Below the pieces are notes generated by a model. The model was given only the letters and a program-made list of their open reading frames with translations, had not been told where the DNA came from and made no database searches. 64,000 bases of DNA from Dryas octopetala. Lineage: Eukaryota; Streptophyta; Magnoliopsida; Rosales; Rosaceae. Shown here piece after piece: positions 49,701 through 62,589 of this stretch. A program made the translations under genes and the position numbers. The stretch's first letter is position 1, and each line of letters begins with the position of its first letter. The DNA is taken from contig OY992832.1 of the NCBI GenBank assembly GCA_963921425.1, forward strand, positions 15,536,835 to 15,600,834, given 5' to 3'.

Positions 49701-50190
49701 GAGGCTATTCTTTTTATGTCATTATGTCTGAGTGGAGGGCTGTAGTGTTTTGGAGTCTTGATGGTTTCTGCTCTGTGTAACTGTTGTATTTGACATGTAG
49801 CTGCTATAGTTCTTTGTTTTAAGCTTTTAGATTTTAAGTTTGGTGGATATCTTATCCACTGTATAATATAAGTCTGTTTCCTATATTAAAAAACAAAAAA
49901 AATCGTACTTGTAGTGGAGCAAAGTAGTGTCGGTAAACAAGTAATTGCTTTTGTTTTCTATTTTTTCCTTTTTGCATTTTAAAAATAGTACATAATGTTT
50001 TTTGTCTATTTCTTGGAGGGGCTTGTTTTGATCACATCTAGTCCTCTTTTGGAGCAGATAGAAACTCTTTGCTCCTCTTCAATAGCACACACTGCTCGAT
50101 GAAAGCCTAAATCCCCTTGATGCCTTAGAAAAGGGGCTGTTTTTTGTTTTTGTGTTACATCCATCTCTGGATGGATCTTTTCTTCACCAA

Positions 50191-50255
50191 TTGCCTTGTA
50201 GCCTAGTGGCATAGCTCCTCCCTTTATGATATGGAGGGCTTTAGTTCAACTCCTC
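50191..50255 (+). mobile_element. Possible tRNA-derived SINE head
   Basis: tagcctagtgg (50198-50208) fits a pol III A box, and agttcaactcc (50242-50252), 33 bp downstream, fits a B box. The intervening sequence does not fold as a normal tRNA cloverleaf. A SINE is the best explanation. The 3' end and target duplication are not established. Confidence 0.35.
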
Positions 50256-52079
50256 ATGGAGTCGTTCTGTTATCGGGTATTAAATGGGTACAAGTGGTTT
50301 ATGTTTTAATAGCCAAAAACATTCGGGAGGAAAAGTTAAGATTTCTCCCAGGAACCTTGTTTCTTTCCTCATTTCCTTCCATAAATTTTTGTTTTGGTTG
50401 CGGCTGCATTGGTCCATTGGAGGCTTGGAGCTTTTCATTTTCTTCATGTAGTCAATATATTGCTGTTCCACTCTACCTGTGTCTGGTATTGATTCAATTT
50501 GACCCATTGGACTTGTATAGCTTGTATGGCTTTTGGTTGAAGGAAGCTTCATTTAGGGTCCGGTCATGATGTGTATTCTCCTTCTGTATTTGTTTCTGGC
50601 TGTGTATTCTTCTGCATCATGAATGTTTCTAAGCACATTTGTGTTTATTTATACCGACATAATGTGTGGCAACATCAATCTCCACTGAAAGTTTAATTCC
50701 ATGATCATGCTATTATATTTTAACTTGATGCTCTTATATTGTGCTTAAAATGCCCGTTCCTACAGTGATGGATGAGAATGGTCTTTGTTTTGGCACATTG
50801 CGATGAAATTGAACTCATGAGCTTATCTTAAATCGAACTCATTTTTCTCATCACCTTAATACCTGCCCAGAGGCTTTAGAATGACCATTTTTAATTATGT
50901 TGCCGGAAGTAGTGAATGTTTAAAACCGTAGCTCTAATGGTTGCGAGCATTTACCCACATATCCAGGGTTTTGCATTCTAAATTTCTAATTTTCCTCTCC
51001 CTACATTGTTTGGTTAAAAGTAAATGAAAACACCTAACTAATCAATGATTTAGGCAGGCTGTTTGGAAAGCGAAGCATAGTGGTCCATGAACTGCATTGT
51101 TGTTGTTATAACTACTATTTACTTCAATGGTTCGAGACACAGGGACAGCTTCTGGATTGCCTCCTTTAAGACCATATATCCTGTAGAAACAATTCAATGA
51201 AGTCAGTTTCAGTACACATAGGGTTAGGGTTGAGTTATTAATTATTCATGCTTGGCCTGACCAATCATGTTCACCATAAACCACCCAAGAAAGTGTTTTC
51301 ATCTTACTTGAGTTTCAAGCCTAATTTAATGACTTGTTAAAATGAAGCAGAAACTTCACTTGACTCTTAATTAAAAAGTAGGACTGGGATCTTGGTTCAC
51401 TCTGCTACTCCACTTGTATTTTTTCCCAAACTAGGAAAGAAAAAAAGAGGACAACAAGAAACTCAAAACATGGGTATGAGCCTAACAAATGTAAAGATTA
51501 AAACTCAAAATATGTTTATATGAAAAATTTTGAAAACTAACTTTTTTGTTTTTGTTTTGATTAATGACTTTTAATCATTTGTTTTAGAATTTAAAAATCT
51601 AACTCTGGAGTAATGTTCGAGATCACATCGAGAAGTGTTCGAATCCCCACGAGCCTTTGAAGAGAACAAATTGTAACTAGTTTTTAAAATTTCCTTTATA
51701 GAAATATAAAGGTATTATTTTACCCAAAAAAAAAAAAATAGAGGTATTACATATTTATTTACCTGATAGAAAAATCAGTATTTCATACTTACAACATATA
51801 AAAAAGATCTTGTAGCATTATTGATATTACTAGTTAGTACTTGTTGGAAAATTAAAAGAACATCAAATATCATTAGGCCCTGATTAGTGAGGAAGAAAAA
51901 TCATTAGGCCTTGATTAATGGAAGGGGAGAATCATTACTCTTTGTGGATGAGTAGATGGTACTTCTGCCTATTTGAATCTTTCCTATTAGGCTATTACAT
52001 TCTCCACTTCAATTTTGTGAGTGGGCCTACAATTAATTTTCATCCTTGTTTTTATCTCAAAATACATAAGGTAATCTAG

Positions 52080-52930
52080 AGCTGGTAATATCCAACTCAT
52101 CCGTTAACACGACACAAAAAAAAAAATTAGTGTTCGGGATAATGCTTCTCGTGTCGTGTTCAAATCATATGGCCCGTTAGTGGCTTGTTAATTTTTCATA
52201 TCATTTTCGTGTTAACCCGCAAACTCGACTCATTAAGAAATAAATATATTTTATTTATATTTTCTTATGATATTGATCATTTTAATTTACACATTTTTTT
52301 AGCTATTTATTATGTGTAATGTTTAAACTATAAATTTACAGATAATGATTTTAAAGCCTATTTTTGGACTTTTAATGATAACTAAACCCACTTAAAATAT
52401 TGCAATGATAAATATGTCTATTTTATACAAATAAAGTCTACGTTATATTTTGTTATGTGTTTTGGAGCCAAGCGCTCGTCATGTTTTTTTTTTTTTAATT
52501 GGGCAAATTGCCACTGTGGCATAGTGGCAATTAGTAACAATATAATACAAGTGTTTATGCAATTTAAATAGTTATTATTGCACAGTGGTAATTGCCGAGC
52601 TCTTGATGAATAGTAACGAGTGCTTAGTAAAAGTACCGAGTGCTCGACTCATTGAAGTGGATCGGCCTGTAATCGTGTTTTTGCAGGTGGGTCGCCCGAT
52701 CATAGGCTTTTTCGTTTTGGACTAAAAAAAAAAAGCCATACTTTATGTAATAAAATGTATTTAATTTAAGTATTTGTTTTGTTGGGAAAATGTATTTTTT
52801 CTTAACAAGTCAAACGTGTCTTGTTGTATTCACCTATTAATTTTCGTGTTGTGTTCGCGTTGACATTTTTTTCACTCGTTGGCTTAACAACTCATGTCGT
52901 GTTCACCCATTAACTTAACAACCCGCATAA
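52080..52930. mobile_element. hAT-like nonautonomous element (decayed)
   Basis: The left part (tagagctggtaatatccaac, then cgttaacacgacac) and right part (tcatgtcgtgttcaccc, aacaacccgc) carry inverted word pairs (cgttaac, cgtgtcgtgttc, aacccgc) common in this group of plant elements. Ends are approximate and the flanking duplication is imperfect. Confidence 0.45.
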
Positions 52931-53087
52931 TACAATTCGTTGCTAGGTTTAGGTAAGTCACATGATTTCTCATCTTCCATTTGTTTTTCTTATTATATGT
53001 GATGTCACCTATTAAATTTGATTTTTCTGGTGTGTATATATTTTGCGGTTAATCTTAACTAATTCAATGTTTGCCTAAAAATCTTCT

Positions 53088-53370
53088 TAAAGAAATGTAT
53101 GTCTAACATGTGATGCGATAAGAGTTTCTGACACATAATGATTAGAGAGACAAAAGTATATACTCGGTCCATAAACTTTCTTCATAAAGAAATGTATGTT
53201 TAACATGTGACGGGATATGAGCTTTTGACACGTGATGATTAGAGAGACAAACTATACACCTATTAAATGAAATATCTTCATAAAGAAATGTATGTCTAAC
53301 ACGGGACAAGTGATGAGCTTCTGACACGTGATGATTAAAGAAACAAGTTTATATATCTGTTACATAATAT
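53088..53370. repeat. Three tandem copies of a ~96-bp unit
   Basis: taaagaaatgtatg starts at 53088, 53185 and 53281. Each copy continues through (t)aacatgtgac and tgacacgtgatgatta-like blocks. The copies are diverged by point changes. The palindromic cacgtg in copies 2 and 3 is a G-box core. Confidence 0.8.
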
Positions 53371-53654
53371 TTTCTTTTAAAAATTAATTTTTTTTAATTA
53401 AAAGTCAAACTTGAAACCACCTCATTTACTCTCAATGGAATCATGGAATTGGATTTGGATAAATAGATTTATATTTAGATGTAGCAAACTAGCAACTAGC
53501 AAATTAGCAATCAAGCAAGAATTTTTTTTTTTGGTAAAAAGCAATCAAGCAAGCATTGCCGTGTAAAAAAAGCTCATATTTCAGTTGATGCGTCTCTCAG
53601 GACTCTTCAGTGGCTCAGTGAGTCCCCAGAGAAAAAATTCAGATCCATGTAACA

Positions 53655-53796
53655 AGTCAACCCACGTCACCCTCTGACAACAAAACCTTCCAAAACACAA
53701 CAAACACAACCCGAAATGACCATTTTGCCCTTCCCTCCTCTCCCCCCGTTCTGAACAACAAGAACGAACCCCACTCCCCCCTTTGACAGTTTGACT
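53655..53796 (+). promoter_or_regulatory. W-box cluster upstream of WRKY20
   Basis: agtcaa (53655-53660, inverted TTGACT), ttgaca (53783-53788) and ttgact (53791-53796) lie within 170 bp before the start codon. TTGAC(C/T) is the WRKY binding site, so auto- or cross-regulation is possible. Short motifs, so occurrence by chance is not excluded. Confidence 0.4.
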
Positions 53797-53819
53797 CCCC
53801 AAACCCACCCAAACATCCC

Positions 53820-56800
53820 ATGGACTCCTCCGCACTCGACCGAGCCTCAGCTCCCTCCGAGTCCGATGACCTCGATCCGGGTCGACCCGAACTCCCTCCC
53901 AGCTCCGACCCGGCCCTTTCTGCTTCTGCTGGTGGTGGGGCCAAGTACAAGCTCATGTCCCCGGCCAAGCTCCCGATCTCGCGGTCTCCCTGCCTCACCA
54001 TCCCTCCCGGCCTCAGTCCGACGTCATTTCTCGAGTCTCCCGTCCTCCTCTCCAACATGAAGGTCAGCTCCGACGTCGTTTTGGGTCCTCCTTTCTCTAA
54101 TTTTCTTTTTACTCAAAGCTTTTGGTTGCTGTGAGGAATTGGAAAAGCAAATGCTCTTTTTGAATCTTAGGCTGTGTTTGGCTCTGCTTAGTGAAGTGTG
54201 GGAACATAAACAGTAGCAAAAATGATCTTTTAACTTCTTCTTTTTTTTCCTTTTAAATTGAAGTTTGCTTTGAGTTAAATGTAAGGCTTTGTTTGGTTGC
54301 TGAGAAAAAGGAAATGGTAGTAATTGAAGTGTTGAAGTCATTCTACTGCCTGAGCTACACCTTAGCAGCGAAAAAGTTTTAATCTTTTAATAACTTGTTC
54401 TCAGGCATTTTCTCTTTGTAGGGGAGCTGGATTTTACGGCTTGAGCTTTTGCCTCGTGTTATATGCTATACTGGGGAATTTTAACACTTATAATTGATGT
54501 GATGTTGATGATGAGTGAGCTAAATGGATGCTCCTTCTTTCAGCAAAATTCGAAAATTCTGATTACAATTTCCGTTTGTTTTGTTGCAAACAGTGCAATT
54601 TATAAATGGGTTTGCTGAGAATATTAGATTTTTTAATATACCAGTGAGATTTTATATATGGGTGCTTATGACGGGACCCCAAGATTCTGATGCTTTGTTG
54701 TTGTGTTAGAGTAATGTAATGCTAGCACTGGCCTATTGGTTCTTTCTCTTTATGCCCGTATAGATTGTTCGAAAGCAATTGCTTTGGGAATATGGCGCTT
54801 TCGCTTACAACTCTTTGAACTTGTGTTGTTCTTTATTATTATCTATCGTCAGTGTTGTTTTTTCACATAATGAATCTTTCTTCTTCTTTTGTGCTTTGTT
54901 GGTGGGTTTAGCCTTTTGTTTGTCTTTCTTTAAAATGGTGGCAGTGGATGTAAGCACGACGAAAACATTTCCATTTGTGTATGCAGAATAAGGATTAGAG
55001 AGGTTGTGGGTCAAGGTGCTGAGAAAAGTTATGATTGACATGTGTTTTTATAGAGGATATGGCCCTTCATTGTGCTAATTGTGATTAGATATGATTGTCT
55101 TATTCAAAGCATATTACAATAACTTGAGTTTTATGCCTAATTGATATAATACTTTGCTCTTACCCATCTTTGTATTGGTAACGGTTAAGCTTGTTAGAGT
55201 TATTGTGGTAGTATAAGGTGGATAGACAAGTTACATCTCTGTTAAGTGATGCCACTCAGAAGGATGCTTGAATGATTGTCAGAGTTTCCTGTTAATGAAC
55301 AGATATTAAAGAGTATGTCAGAGTACTGCCAAATTTTGATTGTTCAAATATTAAGGGCTTTGATCATGCATGGATAACTCGTGGGCCTCTATCTTCTTGT
55401 CATTTTCCTGTTTTCTTTAGTTTCCTGTAGAGTCTGTTTTTTTCTCTGTTCTAGTTCTTTTATGGTTTTTTTTTTCTTTCTGCACTTGCCACCTCTGGTC
55501 GATAAAAAGGCTTCTGGATCAGGAATTTCTGATTATGACTTTTAACTTTTTTTTTGGTCTTGCAGGCAGAACCTTCCCCAACTACTGGGTCCTTTTTCAA
55601 GCCTCAAATGGTGTATGGCTCTGTGAGTTCGACTACATATACAGCAACCACAGTTTGTTCTGATTTCAATACCTCTGACGACAGAAATTCTGGAAGCTTT
55701 GAGTTTAAGCCCCATGCCAGATCAAATATGGTAGTTTCTTTATGGATTATTGATCAATTATCATTTTGTTAGCTGCATACTTGAGCACTACGTTTTATAT
55801 ATGGAGAGATAGAAATGGTGGCATTGATCCAAAGTTTAGCTGATTTTTCTTTGGCCTATTTTGTACACTAGGCAAACTTGCAACATCATTGGATATGTAA
55901 TGCTAAAAAACCTTATAAGTTCCTGTTCTGCAACTTATGTATTTACTTGATCTCTTTCTGGTATTCCTTGCATACTTCCTTTGTGTGGCTAAGCACTAGA
56001 TGATGAGTACTGAATTTGATTTTCTTGTGTCAAATAATACTCTATCAAGTTTATCTGCATTTCTCTTTTGATAAGAAACATTTTCTAAAGATACTGGCAG
56101 AAGGATGAAAATGAGAGGTGATAGATGAGTCGTCCTATTGAGATGGACTTCATATTTTCCCTTTAAATTATAGAAGAGTGATATCTTGATTTAAGTCATT
56201 ATAAATTTGAAAGTGTGCCAAACTGGCTTTAAGGTACTGGTTGCCTAATGTTATTCATTTATTCAAGGTTACTACAGATTATAATCACCACAGAAATGAG
56301 CAGCCTGGGCAAGTCCAAGGCCAAGGTCAGTCTCAATCACTTGTGTCGCCAGCTTTGGTTAAAAGTGAGATGGCAGTCTCCTCAAATGAATTGAGCTTAT
56401 CAGCATCTGTTCACATGGTCGCTTCAGGATCTAGTGCACCTGCTGAAGGTGATGCGGATGACTTAAGTCAGAGGGGACATCCAAATCCTGGGGTCCAAAC
56501 ATCACAATTCGATCATAAAGGAAGTGGGCCTTCAGTCATGTCTTCTGATGATGGGTATAACTGGCGAAAATATGGACAAAAACATGTTAAAGGAAGTGAA
56601 TTTCCTCGCAGTTATTACAAATGTACCCATCCTAATTGTGAAGTGAAGAAGCTATTTGAGCGATCACATGATGGACAGATAACTGAGATTATCTACAAGG
56701 GTACACATGATCATCCTAAGCCTCAACCTAGTCGACGATATAATACTGGTGCTATGATGGCTATCCAGGAAGAAAGATCTGACAAGGCTTCAGCTTTGAC

Positions 56801-58940
56801 TGGCCGAGATGGTGAGCATCAGAGTAATATTTTTTAGTTTTTTATAAATAAACTAATGTTCTTTTGTCATCTTGCTAATTCTCTTTTTCTTCTCTAATTT
56901 ATAGACAAGTCATCCAGCATCTATGGACAAATGCCTAGTACCAATGAGCCAAATAGTACTCCTGAGAGGTCTCCTGTGACAGGAAATGATGATAGTGTAG
57001 AAGGCACAGGCTCACTATCAAATAAGATACCTGATGAGGTTGATGATGATGACCCATTCTCGAAAAGGAGGTATAATATTGAAATGCTTTATGTTTTTCT
57101 TGTGTTGCTCATGCTCCCTAACTAACAGTGTCAAACTTTATTGACCAGGAGGATGGATGTTGGTGGGATTGATGTCACACCAATTGTTAAGCCTATCAGG
57201 GAACCGCGAGTTGTTGTTCAAACTCTGAGTGAGGTTGATATATTGGATGATGGATACCGCTGGCGCAAATATGGTCAGAAAGTGGTGAGGGGAAATCCTA
57301 ATCCAAGGTATGGTTTATCATCATGCAGACAGTTCACAATGATAGTTCTTACTGATTTCATCTGTTTCAACATGTAGCTTCAGTGCTTATTTGATAATTT
57401 TGTGAACACTTGTAAAATAATTTGACTTTTGTCTCTCATGGATAATGGATGATTCTGAAAACAATGCTACGAGCTAATGGCGACATTCATACAAATAATT
57501 AATGCCCAATCTCTCTGGTATGACATCTGGTGGTGTGCTACCATTATGGTCTGTGAATTATAAATTGGTTTGATCTTGTAAGAATGGCTTTTTGCACTCC
57601 ACTCCCCTCCTCTTTCTGTGGCCAGAAATTGAGGTCACTTTAATTTCATTTTGTTCCCCGTTAAGTAACTGTTTGCATCAAATCAAGTTTTGGTGTCGGT
57701 AATTATGCACAATTCTTTGTAGATACTGTTGCATTTCCTATCATTTAGTTTAAGGACTGGTTTATGTATACTTGTGTCACCACCCCTAGCCACTTTCCAC
57801 GTTTAATCTAAGAAATTAGAGAATTGTGCAGACCCTGCTTATGAAAGTGAATCATAAAGGAGTCTTGAACAATGTTATACAGATTGTTGCAGTAAATGGT
57901 ACATTGGTAATGTGGCATGATGTTTACTGCATTGATTCTTATTAGAAAGCTTCCTAAACAAACTCACAAGGCATAAAAGAATAGATTCTAGATGTTTTCT
58001 AGATCTCTTTCTTTTATTGACTGTCCTATAAGTTTTTGGACCTTAGAATGTATCCTCATTATTCTAGCATTATGTTCAGTGCTTATTTAAAGTTAAGTAG
58101 TTTGTCTTTTTATCATATAAATTTAATGTATCCTGATAATTTTGAAATCACAATGTTGCTTGTGATAACTAGGGAGTGGTTTTATTTCTAACCACCACTA
58201 TTTTTTTAACACAAAACTCGCAACACCCCCAATTTTTGAAAACTACCCATAAATTCTGGTGGGATGAGCAGAAAAGGGGGTTAGAATAGAAGCACTCATA
58301 ATAAGGTACTTCTTCTAATTGCAAGTTTGTGTGTATATATATGACTGACCCTTCATCTGTGTGCCTTACACTTGGCTCTACTCATGTTAATGGCAATTTT
58401 GTTTCCCAAACAAGTTATGTGTATTCTCATCATTCTCATATGTTTTGCAGGAGCTATTACAAGTGCACAAATGCTGGATGCCCCGTTAGAAAACATGTGG
58501 AGAGGGCATCCCATGATCCAAAGGCTGTTATAACTACATATGAGGGAAAACACAACCATGATGTCCCAACTGCAAGGACTAGTAGCCACGACACTTCAGG
58601 ACCAACATCTGTGAATGTTCCATCGAGAATTAGATCAGAAGAAAGTGACACCATAAGCCTTGATCTTGGAGTCGGGATCAGCTCTGCTGCTGAAAACAGA
58701 TCCAACGAGCACCTGCAGCTGCACTCTGAACTTTTGGAAAGCCAAACTCACAACAGTTCCAATTTTAGGGTTGTTCAAGCTAACCCTGTTTCGACGTACT
58801 ATGGTGTTCTAAATAGTGGCATGAATCAGTATGGATCAAGAGAAAATCCAAGTGAGTCGCGTAGCATTGAGATTCCACCTTTAAACCATTCCTCTTACCC
58901 CTATCCACAGAACATGGGAAGAGTACTAACAGGTCCATAG
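53820..58940 (+). CDS. WRKY20: Group I WRKY transcription factor, WRKY20
   Basis: Six exons: 53820-54062, 55566-55730, 56268-56811, 56905-57070, 57149-57307 and 58451-58940. Total 1767 nt (588 aa), all GT-AG with consistent phases. The N-terminus has the MAPK-type Ser-Pro cluster ([26 protein letters not shown]). WRKY domain 1 (WRKYGQK at about 235, then Cys-Cys-His-His) is in exon 3. WRKY domain 2 (WRKYGQK at about 411) is split by the conserved intron after NPNPR. A basic SKRR stretch lies between the two domains. The C-terminus [15 protein letters not shown] is specific to the WRKY20 clade. The protein is a nuclear W-box binder linked to stress and defence responses. The long introns hold no other gene that I can see. 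Confidence 0.95.
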
Positions 58941-58949
58941 AATTGCTTA

Positions 58950-60840
58950 CGATGAAGCCAACAAAAATAAGCTGCTTTTCCCCTTCTTTTTGCATGGGTG
59001 AAGGTCAAAAGGGCAACACGATTTCAAGAAAAAGAAAATGCATTATTCTTCTTTGTCTAATTCAAAGATGTGGTATTATTAGGTGCCTGCTGCGAAATGC
59101 CTTCTCTGTCCAAGTAATGTATTATCCGTATCATTAACTTGTCAGGGAATACTATGTACAAATATGAATTATTACTGATATTATATTCTGAGTCTCTGAC
59201 AGCATGTGTTGTAATTCAAATGCTTAAAATGTACAATATTTTAAAGAAAATTTTGTTTCTTTTACCCTTTTTAATGGGCTTTTAAAAGTAAACACAGTAC
59301 TTAACAACTTATTGTGTTGCTACTTTAGAGTTTAGAGCCTTAAATTTGCTTGACAGTGTGAATTTTCATGTCTTGTGTTCTATAATATGATGGTCCCAGA
59401 GTGAGGTTCAATGCTGAACCAGTGTGGCTCACTGTGGCCAAATGGGTTTTTAACCTTACTGTGTAGAAGGGTCTGAAATTGTCAATTTGTTCCTTTTGTA
59501 AGGAGACAAGGACAAATGTCATTACTATGGTTTTCAGTGTGGGGTAAAAAACAGCAGCTACTTGTTCTGGGTGCATGTGAAGCAACTTGATAAGCTTAAC
59601 TCCTATACAAAAATGAAAGGGGTTTTTTTTTTACTCTCCTTATTGTCATATATGCAGATTGCAAAAAGAGTTCAGACTCTCTTTCAATGATTTTGTGTTT
59701 ATGTTCACAATTTTGTTGTTCAAAACTTTTATTTAATTCTCAGTATATTATAAATCCTAAATAATATCTGAAGGGTCTCCTCCCCATTGACCAAGCACAT
59801 TACAAGCCTATGAATCAAATGGATCAAAGTACCACTGGGGTCACTTTTCTGGACCCTACAATGGAAAAGAAAAAAGAGAGTGGGAAATAAGAAAGGAACA
59901 AAACAAGATGAAAACTCATTATAGCAGAAGAAACTAGAAGAGATTCATACCACACAATGGGTTGTCTTTCTTGGCTTGTAGTATAACTGAAGCAGCAGGT
60001 GGAGTTATTGGGTTTTGGAACTTTTCAGGGACTACTCATTGACAGTACGTATCCAATTTGTTCTTTAAATGGGTTTGTATATATAGAATACAAAACTCCT
60101 TAAATTCACAAATTTGTCTTTTTAATTCACGAGTTTGTCTTTGCTTAGAGCCTTAGAGGGGAATTTAGCTCCATGCAGCCACGTTGTGGCCCAAAACTCC
60201 ACCTCTTCAAAGTTCTAGCAGCCCCCCTCAATGTACACATCTATTTGTTTAATTTAGTCATGCTGCAATTATAAGTTGATTGGTTCTTGTTCTTATTGAG
60301 GATTTGGATCCATCACACTCGTGACTTGTGAGAAGTGACACAATGTGTCCAATTTATTAGTTCAGGTAATTATAATCAATTAATTATGATAATCAATATG
60401 CATCAGCAAAAATTGTATCAGTTTCAACTTAATTAATTACTGACTAATTATTAGTTTAGTAATATTTATCTTCATAATATGGAAGAGATCTTAAATTTGA
60501 ATCCCCCTTCGTTAGGATCAGAAAAACAAGTTTTTCTTCTGTGGTACAAATTGTAGTTATCTAAAACTGGGAAGATTGGCCTCAGCCCTCTACTGTGCTA
60601 AACGTGGCTCAACTCCTGCCTTCTGTGGTTAATCTAAAAGATGGTGACTAGAGTTACCAAAATAGATGTGACAAGTCACAACATCCCTTATAAGTACATA
60701 GATGGAACAATAACAGTATCCTAAATACAATCAGACACCAGTTAAAAAACTTTGAATATTATGGGTGGTTTTGTTTGTATTCAAGCTTGAAAGACCTGCA
60801 ACTTTGCAAGGATAAAATAACAGTGCAGTGAAGCAGAATT
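58950..60840. other. Intergenic region
   Basis: 3'UTR of WRKY20 and promoter of the next gene. No element or gene is classified. Confidence 0.45.
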
Positions 60841-60857
60841 CACACAGGGACACTCTC

Positions 60858-60884
60858 ATTCACTCACTCACTCACTCACTCACA
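60858..60884. repeat. (CACT)n microsatellite in the 5' leader
   Basis: Six tandem copies of a cactca-type tetranucleotide repeat directly before the ATG at 60890. Length variation here would alter the leader of the downstream gene. Confidence 0.8.
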
Positions 60885-60889
60885 GAGAG

Positions 60890-61558
60890 ATGCATGCAAT
60901 GTGGGCATCGTTGAAGGAGAATGTGAGGTGTAATGGAAACAAGTTACTGGCAGATGTAGTTGGCCGGCCTGTTCAAAGATGTAGCAAAAGAAACAACACT
61001 TCGGGGAAGACAAATTTGGATGCTGAACTTGTGCTTGTTCATGGCAGAGAGACTCCAATCCAGGAACTGATATATCGCGGAAGCTACACACAAGCACAGC
61101 TATATGGTAAATGTCTTGCTCCTCATTTTGCTTTATAACCATATATAAGTTCTTTAAGGCTTTTGAATTAAATTTTTAACAGTTAGTTGCTGCATACACT
61201 GCAACTAGAGAAGTTCAATGTTGCAGGAGCCACTTTAGAAGGTAGAGGGAGAGATATAATACAAATTCACCTTCACTCCCTGTAAAAGTCCATATAGTAC
61301 AGTTGTAGATGGACACAGATTTCAATTTTTGTAATTTAAAAGATTATGAAGATGTGGTTAACCTATTACAAGGTGCAATATCAGAAGATGCTGTCAAAAG
61401 AGACAAGATACATTTTTTATTGACATCCAAACCTCTTTCAGAAGGATATGACAATTGACAAGTAATTAGAAACTTTTTCATCTCAATTTTTATTTTCCAT
61501 GCATCAAATTATACTACATATTATTCTCTTTTTTTCAGGAATTATTCATGTAGACTGG

Positions 61559-61599
<41 letters not shown>

Positions 61600-62587
61600 T
61601 AGAATTTTTATGAATCCAAGCAGCACTGTTTATCTGGGCTGTCAACATATATAACTGCAATGGCTTGCAAGGCCTTACACTGGTTTATGTGGTGTCTTAA
61701 AGCTGCACCTCCTTATTGGCCAACTAAGGGTTGCATCTGCTGTACCCTTTGGTGGCTCATTTTACATCAATGAGGACTATATTGCATTGTATCACACATA
61801 AAATATGAAATTCAAGGTTAAAACTATCAACATCTCTTCCAAATGGTGAATATCTGATTAATATTTGGTGGTTTTAAGCTACATGTGATTAAAGTCCTAT
61901 CTGGACAGCTACAAACCTACAACCATCTGCTACAAATGCTTGGAATTACTGTTTTAAGGTACATATTCTTGTTGTCTTTGATCAGAGCTGGACATTGGAG
62001 ACCAATCAAGGAACATCATTGAGATGATCGTCCAGAAAGCATCGATGAATCCTTTGAAGCCGTCAAGCAGGATAAAAAGCGTTCTGAGGGTGAGAAACTC
62101 TATAGAAACGCTTGAAAAGTTTGAGAAGTACAGGGAGAAGGTAAAGATGATGGCCAAAGAAAGATACATGAGGCACCCGAGAAGCACAGTAGATGGAAAC
62201 GAGCTGTTGAGGTTCTATGGAACAACCATGGCCTGTTGCAATGGAGAGTCCAAGCGAGTCTCTGAGCTTTGTAAGGCTCCAACTTGTCGAGTTTGCAGGA
62301 TAATTCAATCAAACTTTGACACAGAATATAGATTGAAGAATGGGATTCAATTGAGTACAAGTAGTGAGGAATTCAATGGAAACACCATTACCATTACAAG
62401 GGGGAACAAGATAAAAAGGGCTGTAATAGTTTGCAGGACAATTGCAGGGAGCATGGCTAGCATGACTGACAGGGAATATGAAGAGTCTGATTCAATTGGA
62501 AACCAAAAACTGCATTCCACCTCAGAATATTTGATAGTGCAGAATCCCAGTGCTGTACTTCCCTGTTTTGTCATAGTTTTCACCTGA
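60890..62587 (+). CDS. Finger-less member of the C2H2-like At5g54630/At4g27240 family
   Basis: Exon 1 is 60890-61106 and exon 2 is 61986-62587, giving 819 nt (272 aa) with a GT-AG intron of 879 bp. The N-terminus MHAMWASLKENVRC resembles the start of this family. Exon 2 opens with ELDIGDQSRNIIEMI and continues to DGNELLRFYGTTMACC, CRVCRII and KRAVIVCRTIAGSM, ending NPSAVLPCFVIVF. These are the conserved C-terminal blocks of the family, a region with proposed similarity to the PARP catalytic fold (from memory). Relatives have a C2H2 zinc finger just before the ELxxGDxSR block. Here that position is the exon junction and no CxxC...H...H is present in either exon, nor could I find one in the intron. 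Function unknown. Confidence 0.78.
61559..61597. repeat. Poly-A tract (39 A) in an intron
   Basis: An uninterrupted A run in the intron of the finger-less C2H2-like gene. It may be a retroposon tail on the + strand. The sequence before it shows no recognisable element. Confidence 0.8.
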
Positions 62588-62589
62588 TA

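Larger units (their letters stand above)
48820..53780. other. Intergenic region with retroelement remnants
   Basis: No gene is supported. It includes a 290-bp tandem duplication (49121-49700), a SINE-like sequence (about 50190), a hAT-like remnant (about 52080-52930) and a roughly 96-bp triplicate repeat (53088-53370). Confidence 0.5.

Noticed and set aside
50191-50255. tRNA gene
   Set aside because: Only the A and B boxes fit. Acceptor and anticodon stems do not pair, so a SINE is more likely.
54024-54341. 105-codon minus-strand frame opposite WRKY20 exon 1
   Set aside because: Antisense shadow of exon 1 and intron 1.
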